A stretch of DNA of 64,000 nt from Spirometra erinaceieuropaei (GCA_902702965.1 CACRXP010000163.1:2682-66681), one strand, 5' to 3'. Positions 49,470 through 61,161 are shown, counted from the stretch's first letter. The notes: generated by a model not told the origin, from the letters alone. Numbers and translations are program-made.

Positions 49470-50933
49470 TTATGGGGATAGTTTAAGTCTTAGCTTCTGT
49501 ATTTCTGTCTCTTCGCACGTAAGATAGCGTTCTAGGAATGGCAATACAGAAGCTCGATAAGCCGATGTGCGACAGGATATAAGACGGAAGTTGCGGCGCA
49601 TCGGGCGGGAAGACTTGGCAGACATAAGATCGGAATGTAGGGGATGGGCAACGTCATCTAGAATTCGACCAGCAAATTGCTTGACCGCATTGAAGTGTCG
49701 TTGTAAGATTGTGTCTACTAAAAAAATATAGGAAACGCCAGCAGCAGAAGAGAGCATGCGGAGGATTCGTTTCGAAATTAAAAGATCCTTTTTTAACAAA
49801 GCAGGAAAAACGACAGGAGAACAGTATAGGATCAGAGGAAGAATGCAGGCCTAAATGAATCGCCAGACTAAGGGTTGAGGTGTGTGGTAGGAACGTAAAC
49901 GACGAATGTAGTAAAGAAGTTTACGAACTTTAATAAATAGGGACTCAATATGGAGGGAAAAAGAAAGATTTGAGGACAAAGTAACGCCAAGATACCTGAA
50001 AGAGGATACTTCGTTAGGAAGAATGTCAGAGGAATCAGGGTTAGGAGAGGGCCGCAGTCGAAAAATACACTGAACGAATTTTTGGTTGTTAATTAGGAGA
50101 CCATTTTCCTCCGACCACGCTAGGACATGGTCTAGGCCATCCTTTAGAGACCGGAGGTGTGTCTGACTTTTGAGAGGGTGTCCAACAACCACATCGTCAG
50201 CATACTTGACCAGAAGACAGTCATTAGGGGACCTGAGATCATCAGTGTGGAGGGAGAAAAGGTGAGGGAATAGAATGGAACCTTGAAGAACACCGCAGTC
50301 ATTGGGAAGGGCCGAAGATTTCCGCTTGCCAGATTGGACAAATTGGGTGCGGAAGGTAAAATAATCGCTCAGCCAAGAGACGACCCAGCCTGGAGAGCCA
50401 CATACGGAGGTTTTGGAAAGGAGAAGAGGGCGCGCGACGGTATTGAAGGCGGAGGAGTAATCAAGAAAAGCGCACGCATACTCGCGGCAACCCTTGTCTA
50501 ATGCTTTTAGAGCAGAGTGGACCACAAGAGCGACAGCATCTAAAGTACTCCGTTTAGCTTTGTATGCAAATTGTAAGGGGTCGGAAAAACTGGAAAAAAT
50601 GCTTTATGATATCTAGGGCAACTCTTTCAGCAAGCTTTAGTATTGCAGAGGAGCAAGCAATTGGGTGAAAAGATTTAGGACCAAAGTTAGCGGACTTTTT
50701 AGGGATGGGAGTGATTCTCACTGTACGTCAGGCGTCGGGAATCTTGGACTCCATGAAAGACATATTGATTAGGTGCGTTAAAATAGGGACTATCTGAGAA
50801 CTGCAAGATTTAAGAAGAAAAGGCGAGACACCATCGGGTCCGGCAGCTGTTGATCCACGGACCTTTTTAAGGTGTTTTTCTACTGTTGCCGAAGACACGG
50901 GTTGGAATGTACTCGGTGATAGGGGAATGTCTT
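49470..50933 (-). pseudogene. Second-level LINE: reverse transcriptase and C-terminus (broken)
   Basis: Minus strand from 50933: STAAGPDGVSPFLL, ITPIPKKSANFGPKSF, SSAILKLAERV, then a frameshift near 50600-50525. It continues DKGCREYACAFLDYSSAFNTV, GVLQGSILFPHLFSL, catalytic YADD near 50196 and WSEENGLLINNQKF, reaching WRFI at 49851. A stop and a further frame change near 49850 precede the C-terminal 109 codons (49799-49470). Several stops and shifts show it is old. Confidence 0.75.
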
Positions 50934-51085
50934 CAGTCAGTCAGTCAGTGTATTTGAGGGAAATAGGCTTACGCCTTTGAACTCCCTATTTGTACATAAA
51001 AAATCGACAAACAAGACAAACTGTGAAGAAATTACAGCATTAAGTGAATGCATACATTGATTCACATATGTCACTAGTCACATGG

Positions 51086-53925
51086 TTAAAAAGTCACATA
51101 GTCCGCTTGTTGGTGCAGCATATATCTGTCAAGGCGACATTTAAATGTCTCTACAGATTGAGACATAACAACCGTCTCGGGCAGGTTATTCCACGGTTCC
51201 ACGACACGGTTGGAGAAGAAATATTTTCTCACATTCAGTCTACCCTGTGGCACACGTAGCTTGAAGGGATGTCCCCGGAGGTGAGTTGTAGTGGCGAGTT
51301 GGAAAAAGTCATCGCACCGAAGGGCACAATCCAAGCCGCGCACGATACGGAAAGTTTGTATCATGTCTCCGCGCAACTGCCTATAACTCAGAGGATAGAG
51401 ATTAAGGTTAGTTAAGCGGATCTCGTATGGCAGTGCACTTTGACCTCTTACTAATTTTGTGGCTCGCCTCTGCACCCTTTCGAGCAGATCGTAATCCTGG
51501 TGCGTCCACGGTCTCCAGGCCTGAATTGCATATTCGAGATGGGGCCTTATAAACGTGCCGAAGACTTTGGTGAAGCAGTCTTCATCGAAAACTGCGAATG
51601 CCCGCTTGATGGCATAAAGCATTGAAGTTGCGGCCTTGGCCGCCTTACAGCATTGTGTAGAAGGCTTTAGGCTGTCTGCAACCCAAACTCCGAGATCTTT
51701 CTGAGTTTCTGCTTCTCGGAGTGGCATTCCGTTCAGATGGTATTGCCGCGTACTAGGGGTCTGATTTCCGAGGCGCAGAATGGTGCATTTGTTCAAATTG
51801 AAGGACAAGAGCCATCTGTGGGACCACTCGTCCAACCGACAAAGATTTTCTTATAAGTTGGTCTCATCGGCAGCATTCTGGATGACTTTCCAGATTTTTA
51901 TGTCATCCGCAAACATGGCACAATCACAGTCCAACCCATCTACGCAATCATTGATGAACAAGAGAAAGAGAGTTGGTCCGAGCACCGAGCCTTGTGGGAC
52001 CCCACTCTCTATGAATGTGCACCTTGATCGCTGTTGTTCTACGCAGACAATTTGGGAGCGGCCGACAAGGAAATTTTCGATCCATTTGAGAAGTTTGCCA
52101 CCGATGCCCATAATTCTCAACTTGTGTAGGAGACGCTGGTGCGGAACACTGTCAAACGCCTTCCGAAAATCAATATAGGCAACATGCACGGTGTGCTTTG
52201 CGTCCAGTGCTCGTGTCCAACTTTGCATTGTGTATAGCAAGTTCGTAACACATGATCTTCCCCTACGGAAACCATATTGTGTATTGGACAAGAGGTTGTG
52301 GGTTTCCAAGTAAGCCATCAATTCCTTTTTGATTGTTTTCTCCATCACTTTGCAGCAGATTGATGTCAGACTGACGGGTCTGTAGTTTTTCACCTGAGCA
52401 CGACTACCGCTTTTGTAAAGAGGTGTAATGTGGGCCGTCTTCCAGTCTGTGGGAAGAATTCCAGCATCAAACGATTTCTGGCACAGAAAGGATAGTGGCT
52501 TGGCCAGCTGTTGGGCAAGCTCAAAGAGCAGCTTTGCTGGGATCTCGTCCGGACCGGGAGATTTACATTCCTTCAAGCGTTTCAGTTCTTCCAAAATCGC
52601 TTCTTCTCGAAACACAATATTTTCGATAGTGGGATCTCTCATGTTCTCAGAATTAGATGGGGTAAAGTCCGCTTCTCTTGTGAAAACGGATCGGAAAAAT
52701 TGAGAAAAGTGCTCAGTCTTATTTGTACTGTCCGATATCTCCAAGCCGTCATCACCCCTCATAACAGGAATGGGATTCCTGTTACGTGTGCTTTTCCGCA
52801 AATAGCTGTAGAGCAGTTTCGGATTTTTAACGGCTCGGTGGTGCAAATTACTCTCAAAATCCCGTCGCCTCCTGAAAATCAGGCTTTTCACCTTATTTCT
52901 TTGAATTTTGTATTCTGTAAACGCTGCATTATTGTTGTTCTCGCGAAATTTTTTCCATAACCTACCTTTCTTGTTGATCTCCCTTTTGAGTTCTCATGTA
53001 AGACACTGAGGGCGGTTGGATGTCCTAGGCTTTGATAAGGGACAGTGGTTCTTCATTAGATGCAGTAAACGATCCTTGAATAAATTCCAGTCCTCGTTAA
53101 CGTTTCCGGAGAAGAGAACATCCCAGTCTATTTGTGATGCCTCAGCTCTCATTTGGCGAAAGTCCCCTTTCCATATATTTGGCCTCGTATTGTCGTTTGT
53201 ACACGGTTCAGAATACAGCAAGTACTCGCATAAAAGCACTGCATGATCACTTCGACCGAGCGGGGGTAGGTAGTACACCTCGTCTATACTGTCAGGATCT
53301 TTGGTAAAAACGACGTCCAGACAACTGGCCTGTTGCCCTCCACGAGCTCTAGTTGGAAACAGGACATGTTGCGTGAGTAGAGCTTCTAGAGTTGTCTTTA
53401 GTAGATGGTAATCGAAGGTATTCATCGAGAATTTCGCATGCATATCGCTCCGTTGAATGCATGGTGCATTAAAATCCCCCATGATAACAACGTCTGGTCG
53501 AATGGCGATCTCTTTTATGCTTTTCAGTAGACAAGTGTCTGGGTACGGATCCGCCTGCGGGGGCCGGTAGATAGTTAAGACTTCGAGGGACTGAGATCCC
53601 CGGGCCTTTATAGTCAGCCAAATTGCCTCTGTGTCGTTAGAAATCTTGTCGGTCCTCTCACACACTGCTAAGTTGCTCTTGACATACATGGCAACTCCTC
53701 CACCCCGGCGGCCTCTCCTGTCTCTCCTAAACAAATGGTATCCTGTTAATGCTACCTCGCAATCGCCAACGTCCACTGACAGCCACGTTTCTGTTATTGC
53801 TATAACATCGGGAAGAGTATCGGCTACCTGTATTCTCAGTTCGTCAAGCTTGGAAAACAGACTCTGAGCATTGGTGTAAAAGAATTTTAGTTTGCAACAT
53901 TCGACAGTGCTTCGTTCGGTTTGTC
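51086..53925 (-). pseudogene. Third-level LINE: ORF2, two stops only
   Basis: Single frame from the endonuclease (FFYTNAQSLFSKLDELR near 53865, ITETWLS, VVIMGDFNAPC near 53485, LGRSDHAVLL near 53255) to the RT. RT motifs: SPGPDEIPAKLL, YRPVSLTSICCK, QYGFRRGRSC, YIDFRKAFDSV, GVPQGSVLGP and FADDIKIW near 51906. The frame ends at DYVTF (stop 51086). Only two in-frame stops: TGA at 52994 and TAA at 51851. At both sites the sister copy at 43.7-46.3 kb has CGA and CAA. No frameshift. Nearly complete ORF2, but not translatable as is. Confidence 0.87.
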
Positions 53926-53940
53926 TCGGGTTTGCCAATA

Positions 53941-54150
53941 TTATGTTGCTGCCGCCATCATGATGACTGGCTGGTTCCAAAACAAAATCGCGTTCCTCTG
54001 TATCACTCGTCCCCTGAAAATGGCCAAGTTGCTCTCTCCCGCTGCAAGTCTCCTCTTCAACTCCGTTACCAATTCGCGGCGTTTCAGACGTTCCGCTGGA
54101 GAATAGTCCGGCTGAAAAAAAACTTTCTTGTGAAAGTTTCGGAGGCTGCT
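53941..54150 (-). pseudogene. Third-level LINE: C-terminal end of ORF1
   Basis: The minus-strand frame after the gap reads SLRNFHKKVFFQPDYSPAER, then KRRELVTELKRRLAAGESNL and NQPVIMMAAAT, stop 53941. It matches the ORF1 C-terminus of the copy at 56865-58164. The T run here has eight Ts where that copy has nine. The rest of ORF1 is lost in the gap. Confidence 0.8.
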
Positions 54151-54409
54151 NNNNNNNNNNNNNNNNNNNNNNNNNNNNNNNNNNNNNNNNNNNNNNNNNN
54201 NNNNNNNNNNNNNNNNNNNNNNNNNNNNNNNNNNNNNNNNNNNNNNNNNNNNNNNNNNNNNNNNNNNNNNNNNNNNNNNNNNNNNNNNNNNNNNNNNNNN
54301 NNNNNNNNNNNNNNNNNNNNNNNNNNNNNNNNNNNNNNNNNNNNNNNNNNNNNNNNNNNNNNNNNNNNNNNNNNNNNNNNNNNNNNNNNNNNNNNNNNNN
54401 NNNNNNNNN
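54151..54409. other. Assembly gap (259 N)
   Basis: Run of N inside the nested LINE cluster. It hides the 5' end of the innermost LINE and the junction with the second-level element. Confidence 1.
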
Positions 54410-54956
54410 AAGAGAAATGCAAGTCTGAAGCATGAGAATGTTTTGGGCGGACGTGTTGCGAACCTTAACCTTTCTCTCAGGCTTGGCAAGCAGTGCACGT
54501 TTTGAAGTGGAATAGATTTTCGGAAGGCACAATAAAGTGGAATGGTCAGAACCTGACAATGGAGCCCTGTTTTTTACGCAAAAAAGCTTGCTGTGGTTAG
54601 TCAGAATATGATCAAGAGGGGCATCTGCACGAGTATTAAAGGAGACAAGATCATCGAAGCCTAAAAGTGTAAGGGTACGTAAATTCACGCGATTAAAATC
54701 ACCGCATAAGAGAGTAAGATAGTCGCAGGATAATATAGCAAGTTTTCGTGAGAGGAAGTCGAAAAAACGGGTTAATGCGTCTTCACTGGAAGAGGGGGGA
54801 ATGTAAATACTAACAAATATGATGCCTTTAAAATTACTTAACAAACGGGGCTTACATAAAACAGCGATTACATCTATTAAATCATCAGAGTAAGAAAAAA
54901 GGGACTTACAGTCTCTACACCAATTTTGATTAACGAAAATGGCAACGCCTCCTAAG
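54410..54956 (-). pseudogene. Second-level LINE: endonuclease fragment
   Basis: Open on the minus strand from GGVAIFVNQNW at the junction through VSIYIPPSSSEDA, LLCGDFNRVN near 54705, DHILTN and SGSDHSTL near 54555 (the Asp-His end of an APE-type endonuclease), up to the assembly gap. The 858-codon frame from 55570 to 52994 is a chance fusion of three elements across two junctions and a gap, and should not be taken as one protein. Confidence 0.75.
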
Positions 54957-55610
54957 ACGGAGCCCTGAGGTACACCACTTAGAACGGGGGTAGGAGTTGA
55001 CCTTGAGGCCTCAATGCACACGCTTTGTGATCTCCCGCTAAGAAAATCTGTCATCCATGTCAGCAGCCTTCCTCTTATCCCAATTTCAGAAAGTGTGTAA
55101 ATTAGGCGTTTGTGTGGGACGCTGTCGAACGCTTTCTTAAAGTCTGTGTAGATGACATCGACCCTACCATCCTCGTCCACTGCGCGAGTCCATTGCTCCG
55201 TCGAGAGCAATAAACTGGAAAGGCACGAGCGGTTCTGTCTGAAGCCGTACTGCAGGTCTGAGAGTGAATGGCCCCGCTCCAGGAACTTCATTGTTGCTTT
55301 CTTAACTATGGCCTCCATTATTTCACAGCAGATGCAGGTTAGACTAACAGGCCGGTAATTGTTAGCATTAGTGCGAGCCCCGCCTTTGTATATCAGAAAG
55401 ATATTGGCTGTCTTCCATTCCGTTGGCAGTCTCCCTAATTCGAATGACGAGCGGAAGATGTGTGCCAGTGGTTTGGAGAGTTCATTCGCCAATTCTTTCA
55501 AGAATTTAGCCGGTATATTGTCCGGACCCGAGGACTTTGCTTCTTTGAGATTTTTCAGCTCCCTTTCCACGGCAGCTGTCGGGAAGAGTATGCAGTCAAT
55601 TAGTTCAATT
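54957..55610 (-). pseudogene. Host LINE: N-terminal half of reverse transcriptase
   Basis: Reads ILFPTAAVERELKNLKEAKS, then SGPDNIPAKFLKELANELSK, WKTANIFLIYKGG, NNYRPVSLTCICCEIME, QYGFRQNRSC, YTDFKKAFDSVPHKRL and ends at SGVPQGSVLG. It stops at the insertion point and resumes at 49305. A stop just upstream (about 55614) and loss of homology mark the 5' truncation. Confidence 0.85.
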
Positions 55611-55616
55611 AGTTTT

Positions 55617-56790
55617 TAAGGGGAGAAAAACTGTTGATCATGGGCAGGCAAATATGCGGGTCTGACAGGACCGTCCCGCAGGCAAAAGTATATAGGGATC
55701 CAGAAAGGTCCTCAAAAGGACTAAATTCCCAAACCTGGCGAGGTTCATTTCGCAGACGCGATTCTAACCTTTTTGGATTGAAAGCAGACGCAGCCGTCAA
55801 AGTGGTGGGACAGGAAGGAATGAACAGTACCAGTTAATGTCCGCTTAATGTCCACGCGAGGAAGAGATATTTAAGACTAAGAGATCGCTGGTGGTCGAAA
55901 TGAGCAGGCGACGTTGAAACCTTGAAAATCATCGCTCCCGAAGGGACATGGAGGAGAAGAGTAGATTTTCCATGAAGTTATGATGGGAGCTTCTGATACG
56001 GAGACATTTACGGTGGTAGGAGTAACTGCAATTGTCATTCTGGATAAAATGTTTTTGCGCTGATTTTCTGCATGCAAAACACGTCGGTAGGCTGGGGGTG
56101 GGAGGGAGGTGGATCGGAGGTCTCCCATGGGCTCTCACAAAAGCAAGCACTGGGTCGATTTATAAGAACACTTTAGGAGAAATGATGAATTTAACGCAGG
56201 AGTTACAAATTGATTAACAAAGGCGACGTGCAAGGCGAGAATGTACGAAAAGCATATCCTGCAAGACTTTGCGCCTGAAGGTGCCGGCGAAGTCCTTTGG
56301 AGAACCATGCCCTATTATACTAGCGTTCGCAAACTTAAAAGTGTGATCGTTGAGTCAAAAAGCTCATATTATTAATCTTCGACTGACTGAGCCCAACTGA
56401 GCACGGCGGAATTATTCTGCGCTCCAACTGGGACAATTTCGACTTGGATAACATTCCACAGTTACAGTCTCTGACATTGATACTGGAACCGTACTTACAG
56501 ACTAACTTTGTGCATTTTTGGAATATTTTTTCACGCATCGAAATTCGCCAGGAACTTCGATTAAGTGCAATTTGTTTATCAGCACGGTTCAGCTGACAAC
56601 GCAACGGGCTACGCAACCGATTTACGGATATACAGCCTAGAAAACCAATCGCTCAAAATCCTTCAAGGTCTGCAGTTATTCAAGTCCCACGAGATCTGGA
56701 AAGGGCTAAGTCGCTTCTGATTAAATTCAACAAAATTTATCGGATTTTAAGTATTTTTTCGCTTATTGAGTTTTGAATACTCACTTTAAT
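55617..56790. other. No gene recognised; may include 5' leader of the next LINE
   Basis: Short frames on both strands without recognisable features. The 5' end of the following LINE cannot be placed, so part of this stretch may be its 5' untranslated region. Confidence 0.35.
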
Positions 56791-56864
56791 TCATAATATA
56801 TAAGCCGACGTATTCGTTATAACATCGAAAGCGGAATTATACCTATTATATCACGTCGAAGTTT

Positions 56865-58164
56865 ATGGATTCTCAGCAAGCTAACGGTAGTAGTACGGCC
56901 AGCGACGGCACCTCTTTGGAAGATAAGTCCGTTGAGTTGTCCTTCGCATCCAGAACTTGTGCTCGCTCTACCTTCGCCTCCAGCCAACGACCAGCAAAGC
57001 GTGCAAAAAGCGTAAATACCGCAAAAAGTGTGAGGTACGAAGACGAGCCTTGTGCTGGGTGCGCAGATATTCAAATCAAAGTAGAACAACTGGAAAAGGA
57101 GCTTGCTGAGTTAAGGACGCTCGTGAAACAGACTATAGTCGGCCAGAACGTGTCCAGTGTTAGAATCCCAAAAACGAAGAGCAAAACGCAAAAAACGCGA
57201 AAAAATATCTCCTCGGGGGAATCTTCGAACACGAGTAGCAACTCAACAGCCAAAACCGCAGACGCCGGTAACAGCAGGACAATGAAAACGAAGCCGCCGA
57301 TAAAGGGAGACTCGAGTCCCACGCACGATGTCTTAAGCGATGTCGCAAAAAAATTACCTGTCGCGGAAGCCATCTTACCTAAGCCTCTTGCTGTAAGTGA
57401 TGGGATTTCTCTTCTGCCTGGAGACGATATACCTGGGTCATCCAGTCTACTGTTGCCCGCTTGTTCTGGCAACCACCCCGAGCGCACTACAGAGCACGTA
57501 TCTGAATGTGAAGACATAAACCAGTGGGTAGAGGGGAGAGGGAAACGCCATGACAGGATTCTGAAGTCACAGCCAGCCCTGATGGGTTGCTCGGGACAGT
57601 CGGTATACAGTAAAAGTGTGCGTCCAAGCGATGACTCCGTAAATCGTCCTCGCCCACATGCAGCGCATTCACCGGAAAGACAGAGTAAGGAGGACCATGC
57701 TCGCCGGCAGTGTCTGGTTATTCAGGGTTTGTCAAAATCGAATGCAGTCAGACCTGAAGACCGTGTCTCAGAGGACCTTGCTTCTTTTCATGGTCTGCTA
57801 AATCATTTACTGCCGGCAGACATGGAAATAAGGGTTCTGAAAGCATTCCGGATAGGAAAAAGGAGTGAAGACAGGACAGTAGCACAACCACCTCGCCCTC
57901 TCAAAATTATGCTGGAGAACAAAGAGCAAATCAAGTTTATCCTCTCTAAAAAAACCGATCTCAGAAACACACACAAACAGGTTTTTTTTTCAACCGGAAT
58001 ATTCACCAGCGGAACGGTTTAAACGCCGGGAACTTGTCTTGGAGTTAAAATCAAGACTGAAGGATGGCGAACACAATCTGGCTATCTTCAAGGGGAAGGT
58101 AGTTCGGAAATATATGCCGTTTCAGTGGAACCAGCCTGTAATACTACGACAGCTACTCAGCTAA
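56865..58164 (+). CDS. CR1-like LINE ORF1 protein (one-base frameshift in a T run)
   Basis: Starts MDSQQANGSSTASD. N-terminal Ser/Thr-rich part, then CAGCADIQIKVEQLEKELAE (57050-57120), a short Cys pair plus coiled coil likely to mediate oligomerisation. A Lys/Ser-rich linker follows, then an RRM-like ORF1 region (QCLVIQGLSK near 57710, RVLKAFRIGKR near 57832, PRPLKIMLENKEQIKFILS near 57895). ORF1 proteins of this kind bind the element RNA and chaperone nucleic acids. At 57982-57990 there are nine Ts; the sister copy has eight and reads through. The extra T moves the frame so that the primary frame ends at 58022, while the expected C-terminus (QPEYSPAERFKRRELVLELK, ending WNQPVILRQLLS, stop 58162-58164) lies in another frame. 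It could be a mutation, a sequencing error or a slippage site. Confidence 0.82.
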
Positions 58165-58312
58165 AACAGACACCTTCGTTGAACCACCTGATCAAGGCGC
58201 CAACACAAGTGAGCCCGTAGCGTCCAATGATCTGACTGAAACAAGGCATGTAAATGGAACCAATCAGGTAACGGAAGAGCCTAGAGAACACGACGTCCGC
58301 GATAACGGAGTA

Positions 58313-61161
58313 ATGCTCACAGCAGTAACAAATGCAACGGGAAATTCGGCTGGTGCTAAACTGAGGTGCTTGTACACGAATGCCCAAAGCCTCATATCGA
58401 AACTAGACGAACTAAAACTTTGTCTTGTTGAGCTGTCTCCAGATGTTTTAGCAGTAACTGAGACCTGGCTGTCCGGGAATATTAGCGATAACGAAGTAGC
58501 CTTGTCTGGATACCAAATTTATCGGAGGGACAGGGAACATCGTCAGGGTGGTGGTATCGTTGTGTATGTGAATGACGGTCTGGCAGTGTCGGATAACACC
58601 ACCATGTTTGCGTGCGATACGGAAGCTATCTGGTTGAACATCAATGCTACCGGTTCCCCGTGTCTCGATGTCCTCACAGTCTACCGACCACCTAGGACAG
58701 ACCGAATCGCCGACACTCAACTATTGGAGCAGTTGGAGAAATTTTCCAGCCGACCTAACATCATGATCATGGGCGACTTCAACGCACCAGGAACAAACTG
58801 GAATACCCTCCAAGCGTCAGGTCCAAAATCGGCATTCGATTACCGCCTGTTGAGCAAGACATTAAATGCGTGCCTCACACAACATGTGATGTTCCCAACG
58901 AGAACACGTGAAGGACAAAGGGCAAACTGCCTGGATCTGGTCTTTACGAAAACACCAGACAGCATAGACGAGATCACCTTCATGCCGCCCCTTGGCCGAA
59001 GTGACCACGTAGTGCTTATGTGGGATTATTCGTTATTCTCCATTTCACATACTCCAGACCACAAAAGGCGTAATGTTTGGCGGGGCGACTTCAATCAGAT
59101 GAGGGCAGACTTATCCGGTCTTGACTGGGGCTCATTGTTTACGGGAAGTGCCAACGATGACTGGGTGCTGTTCAAGAATGTCCTTATGCAGCTCATCAAC
59201 AACCACTGCCCACTGACTAGTGTCAGACTGAACAAACGCCCCGGGTGGCTAAATAGCAACCTCAAGAAAGAAATCAACAGGAAGCACAAATTGTGGAGAA
59301 AATACTGCGTCACTACACAAGCTGAATGCTTCAACACCTACAGGACACAGAGGAATAAACTGAGGAAGCTGATAATGCAGACGCGGCGGGAATTCGAGAA
59401 GAACTTGCTACAAAAAGCAACGCAGAACCCAAAATTGCTCTACAGTTACCTCCGACGAAGTACAAGGAACAGGCATCAAATCCCCTTGATAAAGACTACT
59501 GATGACGTTGAGATCGCTGATAGTAGGGATAAAGCTGCGTATTTTTCACGGTTTTTCCAATCAGTCTACACAAACGAGGCTAGGTTCCTTCCTCCCTCCA
59601 CAGAAGAACTGCCGACTCCAAGCGTCAGTGATATACTCTTCTCAGAAGGCATTGTACGAAGAGAATTAGAGGCATTGAACGAAGCGAAGTCGCCAGGACC
59701 AGACGAGATTCCACCCAAGCTTCTCAAGGAACTTGCCAGTGAGCTTTCGGTGCCTTTGTCGATGCTCTTTCAAACGTCATTTGACACTGGAACAGTCCCT
59801 GTCGATTGGAAGCTGGCGCATATTACTCCGCTACACAAAGGAGGTAACAGGGCAGCGGAGACAAATTACCGGCCCATAAGCTTGACATGCATCCTCTGCA
59901 AAGTTATGGAAAGGATCATAAAGAGCGAACTGATGCAATTCCTTGAAGTGCACGGCCTGCTATCGAAATGCCAACATGGGTTCCGAAAAGGAAGATCCTG
60001 CACGACAAACCTGCTGCAATCTCTCCAGAGCTGGACCCAAGCTCTCGACGACAGGCACGCGGTCCACATAGCCTTCGTCGACTTCCAGAAGGCTTTTGAC
60101 ACTGTGCCACACCAAAGGCTCTTACATAAGCTGAAAAAATAGGGATCGGTGGCAACTTCCTTAAATGGATCGAAACCTTCCTTGTGGGTCGACAGCAGGT
60201 TGTGTGCGTCGGTCGGGGAAAATCAGATCCGGCTATGGTCGAAAGTGGTGTCCCCCAGGGTTCAGTACTGGGACCCATTTTGTTCCTTATCTACGTGGAC
60301 GATGCCGCAAGAGATTTAGACTGTGAAGTAGCAATGTTTGCGGATGACATGAAGATATGGAGTGTAATTCGGGGTCCTGCCGATGAAGACAGACTGCAGA
60401 TGAACCTGAATCGGTTGGAGGAGTGGTCAAACCGTTGGCTCCTGCGGTTCAACGTTGCCAAATGTAGCATACTTCGCCTAGGCAACACAGCCAGATCCGC
60501 CAGCACAAGAGGCTACTTTCTGGGCGGTGCAGCCCTACAAGAGGTCGAAGCCCAAAGGGACCTCGGTGTGCTGTCGACGAGTTCTCTAAAACCATCCGCC
60601 CACTGTTCGAGGGTGGCAAAAACAGCAATGTCCGTACTGTACGCCATCAAGCGTGCGTTTATGGACTTTGACGAAGAAGCCTTCTCTAAGACATTCGGAA
60701 CATTCGTCCGGCCGCATTTAGAGTACGGCATACAAGCTTGGAGGCCGTGGGCTGTTGAGGATCAAAACTGCCTCGAAAGAGTCCAGTGGAGAGCCCCGAA
60801 GATGGTTAGGGGTCAAAGCTCCTTTCCTTATGCAACCCGCCTAGTAAATCTGAACCTCTTTCCTTTGAGTTACAGGCAACTTCGCGGAGATCTCTTGCAA
60901 GCCTTCCGCATTGTAAAGGGGTTGGATTGCAGTCTGGCCTTCGAGGACTTTTTCGAATTTGCTACCACAACCAACCTCCGAGGTCACCCATTAAGATTGC
61001 GCACTCAGCAGACACGGCTGGATGTGCGGAAGTTCTCCTTCTCGGTTCGGGTGGTCAAACCATGGAATGAGCTTCCCGCAGATGTTGTGATGTCACCATC
61101 TATACAAAGTTTTAAGAAGAATCTGGACATATTTATGTTCCGAAATGACCAAGAGCGATGA
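58313..61161 (+). CDS. CR1-like LINE ORF2: endonuclease and reverse transcriptase (one-base frameshift in an A run)
   Basis: The first ATG in the frame is at 58313; the frame opens at 58142 and overlaps the end of ORF1 by about 20 bases. APE-type endonuclease: LYTNAQSLISKLDEL near residue 20, VTETWLS, IMGDFNAPG near residue 150 and GRSDHVVL near residue 228. RT: SPGPDEIPPKLL near residue 460, YRPISLTCILCK, QHGFRKGRSC, FVDFQKAFDTV, then a break at about 60133. There six As stand where seven would keep the frame, giving TAG after HKLKK. The second part (open from 60146) has GVPQGSVLGP at 60247-60276, catalytic FADD at 60337-60348, WSNRWLLRFNVAKC and the C-terminus to 61161. Full expected length is about 950 residues. 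With one base restored nothing else is missing, so this may be a recently active copy or a homopolymer error. Confidence 0.87.

Larger units (their letters stand above)
50934..54150 (-). mobile_element. Third-level CR1-like LINE inside the second-level LINE
   Basis: Minus strand. The 3' end at 50934 is a (TCAG)n tail plus the shared GAGGGAAATAGGCTTACGCC hairpin. It runs through RT and endonuclease to the C-terminal end of ORF1, where it enters the assembly gap (54151-54409), so its 5' end is not visible. The same LINE family as 43688-46347, to which it is nearly identical; it is therefore the youngest member of the nest. Confidence 0.88.
49306..54956 (-). mobile_element. Second-level LINE (different family), itself interrupted
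   Basis: Minus strand, two parts: an endonuclease fragment (54410-54956) and the RT to 3' end (49306-50933). The 3' end is AAATAAAGCGCATTCC followed by a (TC)n tract, read on the minus strand (49308-49344). It is inserted into the host LINE; CCTAAG occurs at both edges (49307-49312 and 54959-54964) and fits a short target-site duplication. The 5' end is truncated inside the endonuclease (at GGVAIFVN). Motif wording (YSSAFNTV, VKYADDVVVG) differs clearly from the CR1-like copies. It looks like a Rex1/Babar-like family, tentatively. Confidence 0.78.
48252..55616 (-). mobile_element. Host CR1-like LINE, split by a nested insertion
   Basis: Minus strand, in two parts: 54957-55616 (N-terminal RT, up to GVPQGSVLG) and 48252-49305 (from PLLFLIYIKDCVDDLG to the 3' tail). 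The two halves join exactly in the conserved GVPQGSVLG-P-LF motif, showing one element interrupted by 5.65 kb. The 3' end has the shared TTTATTAAGGGAATGAGGCT hairpin region. The 5' side is lost at about 55610, in the middle of ORF2. Confidence 0.85.

Noticed and set aside
52994..55570. 858-codon minus-strand ORF as a single protein
   Set aside because: It joins parts of three different LINEs across an insertion boundary and a run of N; the frame continuity is accidental.
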